40,497 bases of DNA from Candidatus Kaiserbacteria bacterium (GCA_016204805.1 JACQKA010000039.1:1-40497); one strand, 5' to 3'; shown: positions 24,809-35,085, counted from the first letter of the stretch. Made by a program: numbers and translations. Notes: a model not told the origin generated them from the letters alone.

Positions 24809-24816
24809 CTATACAC

Positions 24817-25860
24817 ATGCCTTTTGCGTTCCGCGCGATAATCATTGGTGCGCTTCTTTTTGCTCCGACATTCGGTTTTGCGCAAGACTTTTCGTTGCCA
24901 CAATTCGGGGAGACGGCGTCTCTGGAAGTTTCCCCCCGCACTATCATCGAGCCTGAAATGGATGTGACGGTAGCCGCGCAAAGCTCACTCATTGATCTCG
25001 ACCGCGCCTCTCTCATGTGGTGGGTTAACGGCGTGCATGACGAAACTGCTGACGGGAACAAGACGTTCGCCACGAAAGCGGGTGCGCTTGGTTCCGAAAC
25101 GACGGTGGTTGCAGTGATCGACGGCGCGAATGGCCTGCATGCTGAACCGAAAGTAACAGTGCGCCCGACGATGCTCGCACTCCTCTGGGAAGGGGATGGA
25201 TATACGCCGCCATTGTACCGCGGCCGGACACTGACTTCACCCGGGAGCAATGTCATCGCGCAAGCAGAGGCGCAATTCATCCGGAAGGGGGTGATTGTAC
25301 CGCCGCAAAACATTTTGTATTCATGGCGTCTTAATGGCCAGCGGTTGGGTGATGTCTCGGGGCGCGGAAAAAACTCCGCCCGCATTCCCATCACAGAACT
25401 ATTTGGTGATGCCATACTCACCGTAGAAGCAACGTCGCTCGATAGCATTTTCCACGCCGAGCAAAGCGTGCGTATCCCACAGGTAGAACCGCAGGTCCTC
25501 CTGTATCGCGATCACCCGCTGTTGGGCATAGACTATCATCATGCAATACCGGAAACGGCAACGTTCGCGGACAGCGAGATAACCGTCGCAGCACTGCCGT
25601 ACTTTTCGAACATCCGCAGTCCATTCGACAAAACAATATCGTATGATTGGACTATTGAGAACAAACGTATCGCTCCCGATGCCGCGAACCCGTTCTTGGT
25701 GACGCTTTCGCTCGCGGAAAAGACGTTCGGTTCAACCAAAGTTGGCGTATTCCTACGCAGTTCTGTGAACGTACTACAGTCGGCTCAAAAACAATGGTCG
25801 ATAAGCTTGAGTGCGCAAGCGGCGATTGAACAGCTCCCCAGTCCGTTCCCGACACAATAG
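24817..25860 (+). CDS. Secreted protein, T4SS locus, unknown function
   Basis: Signal-peptide-like N-terminus, Ig/PKD-like beta-rich repeats, operonic with the next gene. Confidence 0.65.
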   Translation: MPFAFRAIIIGALLFAPTFGFAQDFSLPQFGETASLEVSPRTIIEPEMDVTVAAQSSLIDLDRASLMWWVNGVHDETADGNKTFATKAGALGSETTVVAVIDGANGLHAEPKVTVRPTMLALLWEGDGYTPPLYRGRTLTSPGSNVIAQAEAQFIRKGVIVPPQNILYSWRLNGQRLGDVSGRGKNSARIPITELFGDAILTVEATSLDSIFHAEQSVRIPQVEPQVLLYRDHPLLGIDYHHAIPETATFADSEITVAALPYFSNIRSPFDKTISYDWTIENKRIAPDAANPFLVTLSLAEKTFGSTKVGVFLRSSVNVLQSAQKQWSISLSAQAAIEQLPSPFPTQ

Positions 25861-25863
25861 AAT

Positions 25864-27150
25864 ATGTTTCCACGACAACTATTACGGTGGGTGGGAATCG
25901 CGCTTATAGTGGCCATACTGGGCGGTTTGTTTGGTTGGTACTTGTTCGTGAGCCGCCAACAACAGGAGGTGACGACCTTGACCGAGGGCCGCGGGTTTTT
26001 TGATCCAACACCGGCGTTTTCGGGGACCGGCGGGAGCATGCATGAAAACATCGTTTCGTTCTTCGGTTCTACTCTGCGCGCTGTTGAAAATGGAACTTCT
26101 TCTGCTGTAACTTCTACGAAAAGCGGCCCCACTGTTTCTGCCCCGCGCTTGTGGCGCGTCAGCCCTATTCCTGCCGTCGGGCTGGCATCGTTCACCATAA
26201 ACAACGGTACAACTTCGACAGAGGTGCTCCGGTATGTTGAACGGCCTTCGGGGAATGTTTTTGAAGTGCCTTTGGCCGGCGGCTCGCCACAACGCATCAC
26301 CAATACCCTTATCCCGCGCGTATATGAAGTGTCGTGGATCGACCCCAACACCCTTATTCTGCGCCATGCGAAAGAAGAAAATGGTCTCACGGTGCAAACA
26401 TTCTTGGCAGCCATCAAAGCCGCGACCTCATCGCCTGAAATCGGGGCGCTGACTGGTTCGTATCTTGACGACAATATACGCGGCATCGTTTCTTATACAA
26501 ACAACAAAAAACCGTGGTTGTTCTATCTTGTGGCTAATGAACAGGGTACGTTCGGCATTACGACCGATGGCTTGGGGAAGAACCCCAAGCGCCTCTGGAG
26601 CTCGGCGCTCCACGGCTGGCGGTTTTCACAATTCGCGGACACCGTTCTACTCTGGCAGAAAGCATCGGAGGGTATTGTGGGGAGCGCCTACACACTATCT
26701 CTCAAAACCGGTGAATCGAAGCTTTTGTTGGGGAACAAGAATGGTTTGACGGTATTGAAACACTCTTCGGAAGACGCGGTGCTCTACAGCACGTCACTGA
26801 ACGGCAAAACCACTCTTTTTGCTCAAGTCGCCGGCATTACGCGCGAACTCCCTGTGGTTACGTTCGCTGAAAAATGTGTGTGGGGTATGGGGACTCCGCT
26901 CCGCGCATATTGTGCCGTTCCACGCTCACTACCACCCGCGCAACTCCCCGATGCGTGGTACCGCGGGGAGGTGTCGTTTGATGATCAATGGTTCTCCATC
27001 GATGCTACACAAGGTACCGCTGAAATAGTGCTTGATCCTAAAGAGGGGCAGGGTGTTGCGTTCGATGTGGTGGATCCTTCCACTCTGGATGGCAAACATA
27101 TCTTCTTCACGGACAGCAAAACAGGAACGGTGTGGGTGCTCACTATATGA
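25864..27150 (+). CDS. Membrane-anchored beta-propeller-like protein
   Basis: N-terminal TM, repeated beta-strand pattern; ATGA overlap with the next gene. Confidence 0.6.
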   Translation: MFPRQLLRWVGIALIVAILGGLFGWYLFVSRQQQEVTTLTEGRGFFDPTPAFSGTGGSMHENIVSFFGSTLRAVENGTSSAVTSTKSGPTVSAPRLWRVSPIPAVGLASFTINNGTTSTEVLRYVERPSGNVFEVPLAGGSPQRITNTLIPRVYEVSWIDPNTLILRHAKEENGLTVQTFLAAIKAATSSPEIGALTGSYLDDNIRGIVSYTNNKKPWLFYLVANEQGTFGITTDGLGKNPKRLWSSALHGWRFSQFADTVLLWQKASEGIVGSAYTLSLKTGESKLLLGNKNGLTVLKHSSEDAVLYSTSLNGKTTLFAQVAGITRELPVVTFAEKCVWGMGTPLRAYCAVPRSLPPAQLPDAWYRGEVSFDDQWFSIDATQGTAEIVLDPKEGQGVAFDVVDPSTLDGKHIFFTDSKTGTVWVLTI

Positions 27151-27593
27151 TAGATTATATAAAAAAAATATTTCCAGCTTCGCCGATGGTGCTTTTCCAG
27201 GCGGTGGTCGAGGTACCTGCGTTCCGGCCCATCACACAAGGAATTTCGGATGGGCCACCGCTCTTGGCCCAAGCGTTCGAGGGACAGGGTAGTTTTAGTG
27301 ATTTTCTTGTCGCTCTTTTCAATATCGCCATATCAGTCGGCGCAATTCTTGCGGTACTGCGTATCGCATACGCCGGCTTCAAATACATGACCACCGACGC
27401 GGTGGGGCAGAAGAGCGACGCGAAGGAAATGATCCAGAACGCGGTTGTTGGATTGTTACTACTCCTCGCGATCGTGCTCATCCTCGAGCGTATCAATCCG
27501 GATCTCCTTCAGATGAATTTCGATCTGGCTCCCAATGGCAGTGCAACCACACAACAAACCGGCGGGTTTGGGTTCCCGTCACTAAGTAATTAA
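27147..27593 (+). CDS. VirB2/TrbC-like pilin or T4SS membrane subunit
   Basis: Two hydrophobic segments (FLVALFNIAISVGAILAVLRIAYAGFKYM; AVVGLLLLLAIVLILERINP) in T4SS context. Confidence 0.6.
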   Translation: MIDYIKKIFPASPMVLFQAVVEVPAFRPITQGISDGPPLLAQAFEGQGSFSDFLVALFNIAISVGAILAVLRIAYAGFKYMTTDAVGQKSDAKEMIQNAVVGLLLLLAIVLILERINPDLLQMNFDLAPNGSATTQQTGGFGFPSLSN

Positions 27594-28039
27594 ACAGCCG
27601 TGTAGCGGATGACGACACGTCTGTCGCGGCCTTCGCCGCGCGATTCGGTCTTAATGTTTGGTGCTTGCGCGAGAACCGAGTGGATGATGAGTCGTTCGTA
27701 TGAGCTCATTGGGGTAAGTTCGACGTCGTATTGAAACGACCGGGCTCGTTCGGCCATGATAAGCGCTTTTTGTTCCAATTCTTTTATCTGCCGCGCCCGA
27801 TACCCGTCTACATCAATGACGAACAACGTGTCACTGATTCCTTGTTTTTCTGCCATCTTTTTGACGAGGTAGTCGATAGCTTTGAGCGTCTCACCGCGCA
27901 TGCCGATAAAGTGTTTGGGTTCTTTCGCCTCTATTTGGAAAACTGTCTGCCCTGCGGCTGTTTGTGTTGCGATAGTGTGTTCCGAAAAACCAGCCGCCCC
28001 CAACACCCCTTTTAGAATTGTTATTATCTTCTGTTCCAT
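27590..28039 (-). CDS. khpB: KhpB/Jag RNA-binding protein (KH-R3H)
   Basis: KHFIGMRGETLKAIDYLVKKM KH motif; R3H-like MSSYERLIIHSVLA; rnpA-yidC-jag synteny. Confidence 0.88.
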   Translation of the reverse strand: MEQKIITILKGVLGAAGFSEHTIATQTAAGQTVFQIEAKEPKHFIGMRGETLKAIDYLVKKMAEKQGISDTLFVIDVDGYRARQIKELEQKALIMAERARSFQYDVELTPMSSYERLIIHSVLAQAPNIKTESRGEGRDRRVVIRYTAV

Positions 28040-28045
28040 ACATGC

Positions 28046-28786
28046 TTACTTGCTCTCTTCTATAGCACGGATGTGTCTTTTCACCAAGAGATCCTGCACG
28101 ATGGTAAAGATGTTGCTGGTTACCAAATACAGCGCAACTGCTGATGCGAAAATGTATGCAAAGACACCGAACATGACCGGCATGACATATTTGGTCTGTA
28201 TATGGAGACTGCGCATAATATCGTCTTTGAGCGATTCCCCGGGTTTTGTGGTTACTATCGGCGCTTCGAAACTGATATGGCCTATCAAAAATTGTGAGAG
28301 TGCCATCAAAACCGCAAGTAAGATACTTCTTTCAGAAAGGTTAAAGAAACCGAGAAAGTGCATTTGGATTATGTCTGGTGCGGGGACAAAGGAATAGAGA
28401 AGTTCCGGATGGATCTGCGGAAGCTCCCCTCGGGAAAACACCGCGTACAGCCCGATGATGATGGGAAGCTGGATGAGTAGCACGATGATCCCTGACAGTG
28501 GGTGCACTCCGTTCGCTTTATATATTTTCAGCATTTCCGCCACTTGTTCTTTTTGGTCTTTGTATTTCGCTTTGATCGCTTCAATTTGAGGTGCGATCTT
28601 TTTGAGGATGATCTGCGTGCGAGTCGCCTGCCGCGCGAGAGGGAAGAGGATGGCTTTGACTATGACGGTGAGGGTGATGATGGCTAGCCCCACACTCCCA
28701 CCGGGGAGAATGTCTATCAGAAAGATGAGGGCATTGTAGAGCGGTGTGTAGATAAGCGCCGACGCCACGGCCCAAAATGTTTCCAT
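28046..28786 (-). CDS. yidC: YidC/Oxa1-family membrane insertase
   Basis: YNALIFLIDILPGGSVGLAIITLTVIVKAILFPLARQATRTQ and synteny. Confidence 0.93.
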   Translation of the reverse strand: METFWAVASALIYTPLYNALIFLIDILPGGSVGLAIITLTVIVKAILFPLARQATRTQIILKKIAPQIEAIKAKYKDQKEQVAEMLKIYKANGVHPLSGIIVLLIQLPIIIGLYAVFSRGELPQIHPELLYSFVPAPDIIQMHFLGFFNLSERSILLAVLMALSQFLIGHISFEAPIVTTKPGESLKDDIMRSLHIQTKYVMPVMFGVFAYIFASAVALYLVTSNIFTIVQDLLVKRHIRAIEESK

Positions 28787-28816
28787 CGTGCTATTTTACT
28801 GCATGATCAACGTCTT

Positions 28817-29095
28817 TCAAACATACATAGCGGCGACTGTTTTAAGGTCGTTTTGTATGGAGTTGTGGTCGACTGTCTTATTTTTGATACGAATGGTGGT
28901 CAATAGATCATTTTCACCGGCCAGTGTGTTTTTACGCCAAGATTCGCGACACCAGCGTTTTATACGGTTTCGTTCTGTTGCTTTGGGGAATAGTTTTGCT
29001 GGAACAATAAGAAATAGCCTTGGTTTGCTATTTTCTGTCTGTTCGAGAATTACATCAACAACCAACCCACGAATTGTTGTTTTGGTCATTCTCAT
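28817..29095 (-). CDS. rnpA: Ribonuclease P protein component
   Basis: KLFPKATERNRIKRWCRESWR motif between yidC and rpmH. Confidence 0.88.
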   Translation of the reverse strand: MRMTKTTIRGLVVDVILEQTENSKPRLFLIVPAKLFPKATERNRIKRWCRESWRKNTLAGENDLLTTIRIKNKTVDHNSIQNDLKTVAAMYV

Positions 29096-29230
29096 TTAGA
29101 CAGCAAGGTGGGTACGCCCTTTTCTGCGCCGTTTTTGAATCACTTTTCTGCCAGTGCGCGTACGATTACGCTTCCGGAATCCGTGTGTTTTTGCTCGCTT
29201 CTTTTTTTTGGGTTGGTATGTTCTCTTCAT
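29096..29230 (-). CDS. rpmH: 50S ribosomal protein L34
   Basis: [44 protein letters not shown] (44 aa, absent from the ORF track). Confidence 0.97.
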   Translation of the reverse strand: MKRTYQPKKKKRAKTHGFRKRNRTRTGRKVIQKRRRKGRTHLAV

Positions 29231-29319
29231 AGGTATGTAATCTACACTGTTTTCTGTTTTTTACAAGTTTTTCATTTATCGGGGTGGGTTGCTGTTTCTT
29301 TTTTTTGTTGGATGCTCCC

Positions 29320-29339
29320 CTATACACAGCTTATACACA
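29320..29339 (+). promoter_or_regulatory. DnaA-box-like pair upstream of dnaA
   Basis: CTATACACA (29320-29328) and TTATACACA (29331-29339), same orientation, 11-nt period. Confidence 0.65.
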
Positions 29340-29433
29340 CATCTCTCCAATGTAAGTGTTGTTTGTATAGTGTGTTGTGTAGGATCTTTTATGTATAATC
29401 GGGGTACTTTGCGGGCGTGCAACTCATTTTTTT

Positions 29434-30780
29434 ATGATGTCTGATCGAGAGCTTTGGCAGAACACACTCGTCCAAATAGAACTCGCTACAACTGAAGCTA
29501 GTTTCCGCACGTGGTTTAAGGGCACTGATATCCTGAAACGTGATGGTGGTGTCGTCTCTCTCGCGGTCCCCAGTAAGATAGTAAAAGAGTGGCTTCGTGA
29601 AAAACACCATAAGCTTGTTTTGAAAACTCTGCGCGCTCTCGACCCATCCATACGCGGAGTTGAGTATGTGGTCCACAAAAACCTCCGCACCCCGACCCGT
29701 ACTCAGATACAACCCCAACAATACAACACCACCATCGAGCTCCAGGACCTATATATCGATAAACGGGATAATTTAAATCCGCGTTACACGTTCGAAAATT
29801 TTGTGGTGGGGCCTTTCAACCAACTCGCCCACGCCGCCGCACAAGCGGTATTGCAACGCCCCGGTCTCACCTACAACCCTCTTTTTATTTATGGACACAC
29901 AGGGAGGGGAAAGACGCATTTGATACAAGCGATTGGGAATGCATTCAAAAAAACCCATTCAAATAAAAAGGTGTTCTATGTAACATCGGACCGGTTCACC
30001 AATGACTTAGTGAATGCCATCCGGGCTGGACGGGCTGGGAGCTTTAAAGATCAGTATAGGCAATATGACATACTTATTATGGATGACATTCAATTCATCG
30101 CTGATAAAGAAAAAACCCAGGAAGAGTTGTTCCATTTGTTCAACTCGTTCCATGACAACAACAAACAGATCATCTTTTCCTCTGATGTACACCCATCTAC
30201 CATGCTTGGTTTTGAAGCTCGTCTGCGTGGACGATTCAGTGCGGGGATGATCGCTGAGGTGCCGGAACCGGATGTTGAGTCGCGTATCGCTATTTTAAAA
30301 GCGAAGGCTGAACAGTATCACTTCCAGGTTACCAATGAGACTATCCAATATATAGCAAGAAATGTGCCTGGAAATATACGTGAGCTTGAGGGGGTTTTGA
30401 ATTCTGTCATCTGTAAAACCCAATTAAAGGGTGGTGAAATCACCATTCATGAGGTGGCTTCGTTTATAAAAAACTCAACTCGAGCGCATAAAGGTGTTTC
30501 GGTAGTTGATGTAGTCAAAAAAATATCCCAATACTATGGTATAGAAGAGCAGAGTATCTATGAAAAAACCCGTAAAAAAGAGGTGGTGAAACCTCGGCAG
30601 ATAATCATGTATATCCTTCGCGAAGAGTTCAATATCTCATATCCAAGCATTGGTGAGCAGTTGGGTGGACGCGATCACACCACTGTCATACATTCCTGCG
30701 AAAAGATAAAGGGTGAGTTGAGGGCAAGCCCTCTATTAACACAGGAGATCGATCAGATAAAGGCGGCTTTAACAGGGTGA
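29434..30780 (+). CDS. dnaA: Chromosomal replication initiator DnaA
   Basis: NPLFIYGHTGRGKTHL, DILIMDDIQF, GRDHTTVIHSCEKI. Confidence 0.98.
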   Translation: MMSDRELWQNTLVQIELATTEASFRTWFKGTDILKRDGGVVSLAVPSKIVKEWLREKHHKLVLKTLRALDPSIRGVEYVVHKNLRTPTRTQIQPQQYNTTIELQDLYIDKRDNLNPRYTFENFVVGPFNQLAHAAAQAVLQRPGLTYNPLFIYGHTGRGKTHLIQAIGNAFKKTHSNKKVFYVTSDRFTNDLVNAIRAGRAGSFKDQYRQYDILIMDDIQFIADKEKTQEELFHLFNSFHDNNKQIIFSSDVHPSTMLGFEARLRGRFSAGMIAEVPEPDVESRIAILKAKAEQYHFQVTNETIQYIARNVPGNIRELEGVLNSVICKTQLKGGEITIHEVASFIKNSTRAHKGVSVVDVVKKISQYYGIEEQSIYEKTRKKEVVKPRQIIMYILREEFNISYPSIGEQLGGRDHTTVIHSCEKIKGELRASPLLTQEIDQIKAALTG

Positions 30781-31052
30781 GTATGGTTATACACATATTC
30801 AATACTTGGTGGTGGATACTGTGGCTAAGACTGTGTGAGTTTGTTGTTTATAACATGTGTGTTGTTTGGGGACTCCTTCACATCTATACACAGTATGTTG
30901 GTGTTGTTTTTACTGTTATCCGATCGATGGTGAGTTGTTGGTTGTTTGGTGAGTATAACCTCAGTGTAGAAAACTGTAGTAGTATCGGTATGTTTCGTAG
31001 TTATACAGTACTCCACAGTGTTAATAGTAATAATAATTTTTTATAAAAAAAT
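30781..31052 (+). other. Putative replication origin (oriC)
   Basis: dnaA-dnaN intergenic; TTATACACA (30787-30795), CTATACACA (30884-30892), TTATACAGT (31001-31009); AT-rich DUE-like TTAATAGTAATAATAATTTTTTATAAAAAAAT; G/T-biased top strand. Confidence 0.75.
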
Positions 31053-32153
31053 ATGCGTGTGTTTGTGGAAAAACAAAGACTGCAGGAATCTATCAGTCTC
31101 GCCGCCCGTGTTGTCGGCAAGAAAGAGTCCCTCCCAGTGCTTTCATGTGTATTATGTGAGGCTACAAAAAACGAACTCGTTATACGGGCAACAAACCTCG
31201 AATCCGCAATCGATATCCGCATACCCGCTCGTGTTGAGCGGGTCGGCGTCTGCGCTATTCCCGCACAAATATTCATACAGACTGTGCGGGCTCTGCGCGC
31301 CGACCACATAACACTCACATACGAAAACCGGCATGTGGTGTGTACTACTGGTGGCAGTACTACATCTATAAATAGTATCCCACACGAAGAGTTCCCCACA
31401 ATACCTAAACCAACAGACGGTGTCCGTTTCTCACTACCACACAACATCTTTCTTGAGGGCATCCGCTCTGTAGCGTATGCCGCATCCCCTTCAACTATCA
31501 GACAGGAATTCGCGAGTGTCTTCCTTACATACAAAGACGGGGCAATGGTTTTTGTAGCAACCGACTCATTCCGGCTCGCCGAGAAAAAAATACACACACC
31601 GATCAAAAAAGAACCGGAAGATATACTCATCCCTGTCAAAAACGCACTCGATCTGGTGTATGTGTTCGAGCGCGGTGGGGAAGAGGAGATCATATGCACA
31701 GTAGCTGATTCACAACTACACGCCTCTTTGGGTCCGGTCTCGTTCGTGTCTCGTGTAGTTGATGCTTCTTTTCCCGACTATGAAGCCATTATCCCTAAAA
31801 AAACGACAACCGAATCGGTTGTACTCAAAGAAGATCTGGCTGTCATATTACAAAAAGCTACCATCTTCTCAGGAGATGCGCGTCAGGTCGGTTTCCACGC
31901 ATATCCAAAAAGGAAGATATTTTCCGCCTCTGCGCAAAACACAACAATCGGTGAGATGTCAGACACGATCGATGCAGCTATAACAGGTGATGATATCGAC
32001 ATAAACTTCAATATCCCATTCGTGTCCGATTGCCTGCAGAGCATCGGTTCGGACAGTCTCCAACTAAAATTTGCCGGTCCGGGGAAACCGCTCGTTATCG
32101 AGGGGATTTCTGATAAAACATTCCGATATCTTGTGATGCCCCTTAATCGTTGA
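31053..32153 (+). CDS. dnaN: DNA polymerase III beta clamp
   Basis: MRVFVEKQRLQESISLAARVVGKKESLPVLSCVL; C-terminal YLVMPL; synteny with dnaA. Confidence 0.95.
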   Translation: MRVFVEKQRLQESISLAARVVGKKESLPVLSCVLCEATKNELVIRATNLESAIDIRIPARVERVGVCAIPAQIFIQTVRALRADHITLTYENRHVVCTTGGSTTSINSIPHEEFPTIPKPTDGVRFSLPHNIFLEGIRSVAYAASPSTIRQEFASVFLTYKDGAMVFVATDSFRLAEKKIHTPIKKEPEDILIPVKNALDLVYVFERGGEEEIICTVADSQLHASLGPVSFVSRVVDASFPDYEAIIPKKTTTESVVLKEDLAVILQKATIFSGDARQVGFHAYPKRKIFSASAQNTTIGEMSDTIDAAITGDDIDINFNIPFVSDCLQSIGSDSLQLKFAGPGKPLVIEGISDKTFRYLVMPLNR

Positions 32154-32156
32154 ATA

Positions 32157-34550
32157 TTATTCTACGAAGAAAGAACTTTCACCTACCACATGGCCATCCG
32201 CACTTTCCGCGACTGCGGTGATGCGGACAGCCCCGCGTATGGTAGGGAAGGTTGTTATCGAGAATGGATCGCGGGTGGATGCCCCGATAAATACATCATT
32301 CAGATAGAATGAAACCTTTCGCGTGTTCGCTCCAAAAGGACTTTTTGTCATGATGGTGAGCGGTGATTGAAGCGAAACAACACCACCACTCTGTGGGTAC
32401 GTGATCAGTGTCGCTCCCAGCGCAAGTGGGCGCGCTACCATGTGTGCAGGCGTGGTGCTAGGGGTCAATATGTCCTGATTTTTACCAGCCCACAAAGCAA
32501 CCGGATATTCCCACAATAAAAATTGCGGGTCATCTTGTGCATTTACCACAGGTGAACAAGGGCGGTCCTTGTCCACCGAATACAGGATCTCGTGCGGGCC
32601 GGTTGCACTCCAGTCACCACGCAAGGACGGCGGGCAGGTAGAAAGATCTTTCGGTGCGGGTGATATGAATTCCTCGTGTGTAGATGCGCGCTCAAGAGCG
32701 AACTGCATGACTTCGTGCCACAACGGCGCAACAATAAAACCCGCAACCTTCTTTTCCATAGGTGTGTTGTCATTATTCCCCGCCCACGCTCCGATAGTGA
32801 TCGTTGGTGTGTACCCGATCACCCACGCATCACGATAGTCGTTGGTGGTACCTGTTTTTACAGCAACAGAAAATCCAGGAAAATAAAGAGAAGAGCTTTC
32901 ACCAAAAGCCGGGGCGCGAGCAACATTATCAGACAACACGCTATTCATAGTTCGAGCGACCTCGGGGTCGAGCACTTTCGTTTCGTTATCTTTATACTCC
33001 TCAAGAATGGTTCCTTTCGAATCAGTCAGCTTGAGGATACCTACCGTAGGGTGTCGCACACCATCATGAGCAAACGACCCATACGCACCAACCATTTCAA
33101 GCAGTGTCACTTCACCCCCACCCAATACAAGCGGTAGTCCGTAATGGGCGGCGTTTTCCTTGAGTGTGGTGATCCCGAGGCGCTCTGCCATCGAGAGCGC
33201 GTTCTTAATTCCCACCAGGTATAACACCTTTACAGAGGGAATGTTGACCGATTGGGCGAGTGCGTCACGAAGTGATATTGGTCCACGGAATATATGATCA
33301 TAATTGTCCGGGGAATAACAAAGCTCATTCGACTCGAACATATCCGGAGCACAGGTTGTTGAGAATTGGGTTTTCAGATCGAACACCACTGTTTCCGGCG
33401 TATACCCTTTTTCGAACGCCGCCGCGTACACAAACGGCTTGAAAGACGAACCAGGTTGGCGTTTCGCCAGTGTGATATTGAACTTGCCCTCAATAGCATC
33501 GTCAAAATATCCCCGAGAGCCCACCATCGCGAGCACCTGGCCGGTTGTAGGGTCGATAGCGACGAGACCGGCATTTTTCGCATTGAATGTAGTTTCGTTC
33601 GTGAGCGCGTAGCGCAACACCACATCCTCCGCCTTTTGTTCTAGATCGTAATCAAGTGTTGTTATAACCTGGAGCCCGCCCTCATTCACCACATCAACAC
33701 CATATTTTTCTTCCAAATATTCAAGTATGTAAAACACAAAATGCGGTGCCTTGATACCCGAATCATCCCGGGCCTCGAATGTAACCTCGATGCGCTTAGC
33801 ATCTTCATATTCAGCGGCTGTGATAAAACCGCTTTCATACATACGTTTCAAAACAAGATCTTTACGCTCATCAAGTTTGTCGCGGTGATTGCCGAACGGA
33901 GAATAGTACGTCGGTGCCTGCGGAAGCGCCGCGAGGTACGCCGCCTCAGGAAGAGTCAGGTCTTTTGCCGGTTTATTAAAAAAATACTTTGAAGCCTCCT
34001 CGATACCATACAACGAACCACCGTACGGGGTTTCGTTGAAATAAAGCTCAAGTATCTTATCTTTGGTCATCACCCGCTCGAGTTTTATGGCAAGGATAGC
34101 CTCTTTTATTTTCCGCGTGAAGGTTTTTTCATTACTTAACAAGGTATTCTTTATGACCTGTTGCGTGATGGTGGATCCCCCCTGTCCCAACCCGCCCTGG
34201 GTTATATTCGCGAGCAGGGCGCGCATGATGGCAGTTGGTTTGATGCCGCGATGTTGATAGAATTCGGTGTCTTCAATAGCGATAGTCGCATTCTGGGCGT
34301 TGCGGGAAACCTGTTCGATCGGGACTATGGTGCGGCGCACGGTGCCATGCACGTCGTACAAAAGCACTTTGCCGGTCCGGTCGTATATTTTCGTTGATTC
34401 AGCGACCCGGCGATTCTCGAAACCATCAATACTCGGGATGTTGAGTGTGACGGCCCAGAGCGCTGTGGTGCCAGCCACAAAAAAACCGAGCGCTAGGGCG
34501 CTAAATATCAGTAGTTTCCAAAAAGAGGTTTCCCTGCGATGGCGGGCCAT
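32157..34550 (-). CDS. Penicillin-binding protein 1A (transglycosylase/transpeptidase)
   Basis: IEDTEFYQHRGIKPTAIMRA, GGSTITQQ, PGSSFKPF, KTGTTNDYRDAW. Confidence 0.95.
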   Translation of the reverse strand: MARHRRETSFWKLLIFSALALGFFVAGTTALWAVTLNIPSIDGFENRRVAESTKIYDRTGKVLLYDVHGTVRRTIVPIEQVSRNAQNATIAIEDTEFYQHRGIKPTAIMRALLANITQGGLGQGGSTITQQVIKNTLLSNEKTFTRKIKEAILAIKLERVMTKDKILELYFNETPYGGSLYGIEEASKYFFNKPAKDLTLPEAAYLAALPQAPTYYSPFGNHRDKLDERKDLVLKRMYESGFITAAEYEDAKRIEVTFEARDDSGIKAPHFVFYILEYLEEKYGVDVVNEGGLQVITTLDYDLEQKAEDVVLRYALTNETTFNAKNAGLVAIDPTTGQVLAMVGSRGYFDDAIEGKFNITLAKRQPGSSFKPFVYAAAFEKGYTPETVVFDLKTQFSTTCAPDMFESNELCYSPDNYDHIFRGPISLRDALAQSVNIPSVKVLYLVGIKNALSMAERLGITTLKENAAHYGLPLVLGGGEVTLLEMVGAYGSFAHDGVRHPTVGILKLTDSKGTILEEYKDNETKVLDPEVARTMNSVLSDNVARAPAFGESSSLYFPGFSVAVKTGTTNDYRDAWVIGYTPTITIGAWAGNNDNTPMEKKVAGFIVAPLWHEVMQFALERASTHEEFISPAPKDLSTCPPSLRGDWSATGPHEILYSVDKDRPCSPVVNAQDDPQFLLWEYPVALWAGKNQDILTPSTTPAHMVARPLALGATLITYPQSGGVVSLQSPLTIMTKSPFGANTRKVSFYLNDVFIGASTRDPFSITTFPTIRGAVRITAVAESADGHVVGESSFFVE

Positions 34551-34608
34551 ATGAGAGCTGTTTTAGAGCACGTTTCTCTATACTACTGATTTTTAAATAA
34601 GATGGCAA

Positions 34609-35085
34609 TCAAGGGTGCCGGACAGACGCGAGGTGGGTGATACCGAGCGCGATCGCATCATACTCATCATCATGCTGAATTTTTTTGTCGATGTGGATGA
34701 GTTTTGGGAGCATTGCCATCATTTGTTTTTTATCGGCACGTCCCCATCCGGCAACCGCTGATTTTACCTGCGGTGGCGTGTATTCGTACACAGGTATACC
34801 AGCCGCCGTAGCGATGTATATAATAGCACCACGCACCTCCGCGACATGCATGGCGGTCTTTTGGTTCGTGTTGAAGTACAGATTTTCGATGGCGATCGAG
34901 GATGGTTTGAATTTTTTGATAAGCGACTCAACCGCCGCGCCGACTACCCCAAGACGCTCCGCAAAAGGGGCGCGTGCGGACGTGGTGATACAAGAAGAGT
35001 AGAGCAGTACATCGCCGGTCTTCTGCCGTTCGAGTATCGCCACACCGCAACGGTCGTATCCAGGGTCTATCGCGAGCACCTTCAT
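34609..35085 (-). CDS. ruvC: Holliday junction resolvase RuvC
   Basis: MKVLAIDPGYDRCGVAIL, IAIENLYF, VKSAVAGWGRADK, DEYDAIALGITH. Confidence 0.95.
   Translation of the reverse strand: MKVLAIDPGYDRCGVAILERQKTGDVLLYSSCITTSARAPFAERLGVVGAAVESLIKKFKPSSIAIENLYFNTNQKTAMHVAEVRGAIIYIATAAGIPVYEYTPPQVKSAVAGWGRADKKQMMAMLPKLIHIDKKIQHDDEYDAIALGITHLASVRHP

Noticed and set aside
30777-31046. 89-aa ORF between dnaA and dnaN
   Set aside because: Low-complexity V/W/Y-rich translation of the G/T-rich origin region
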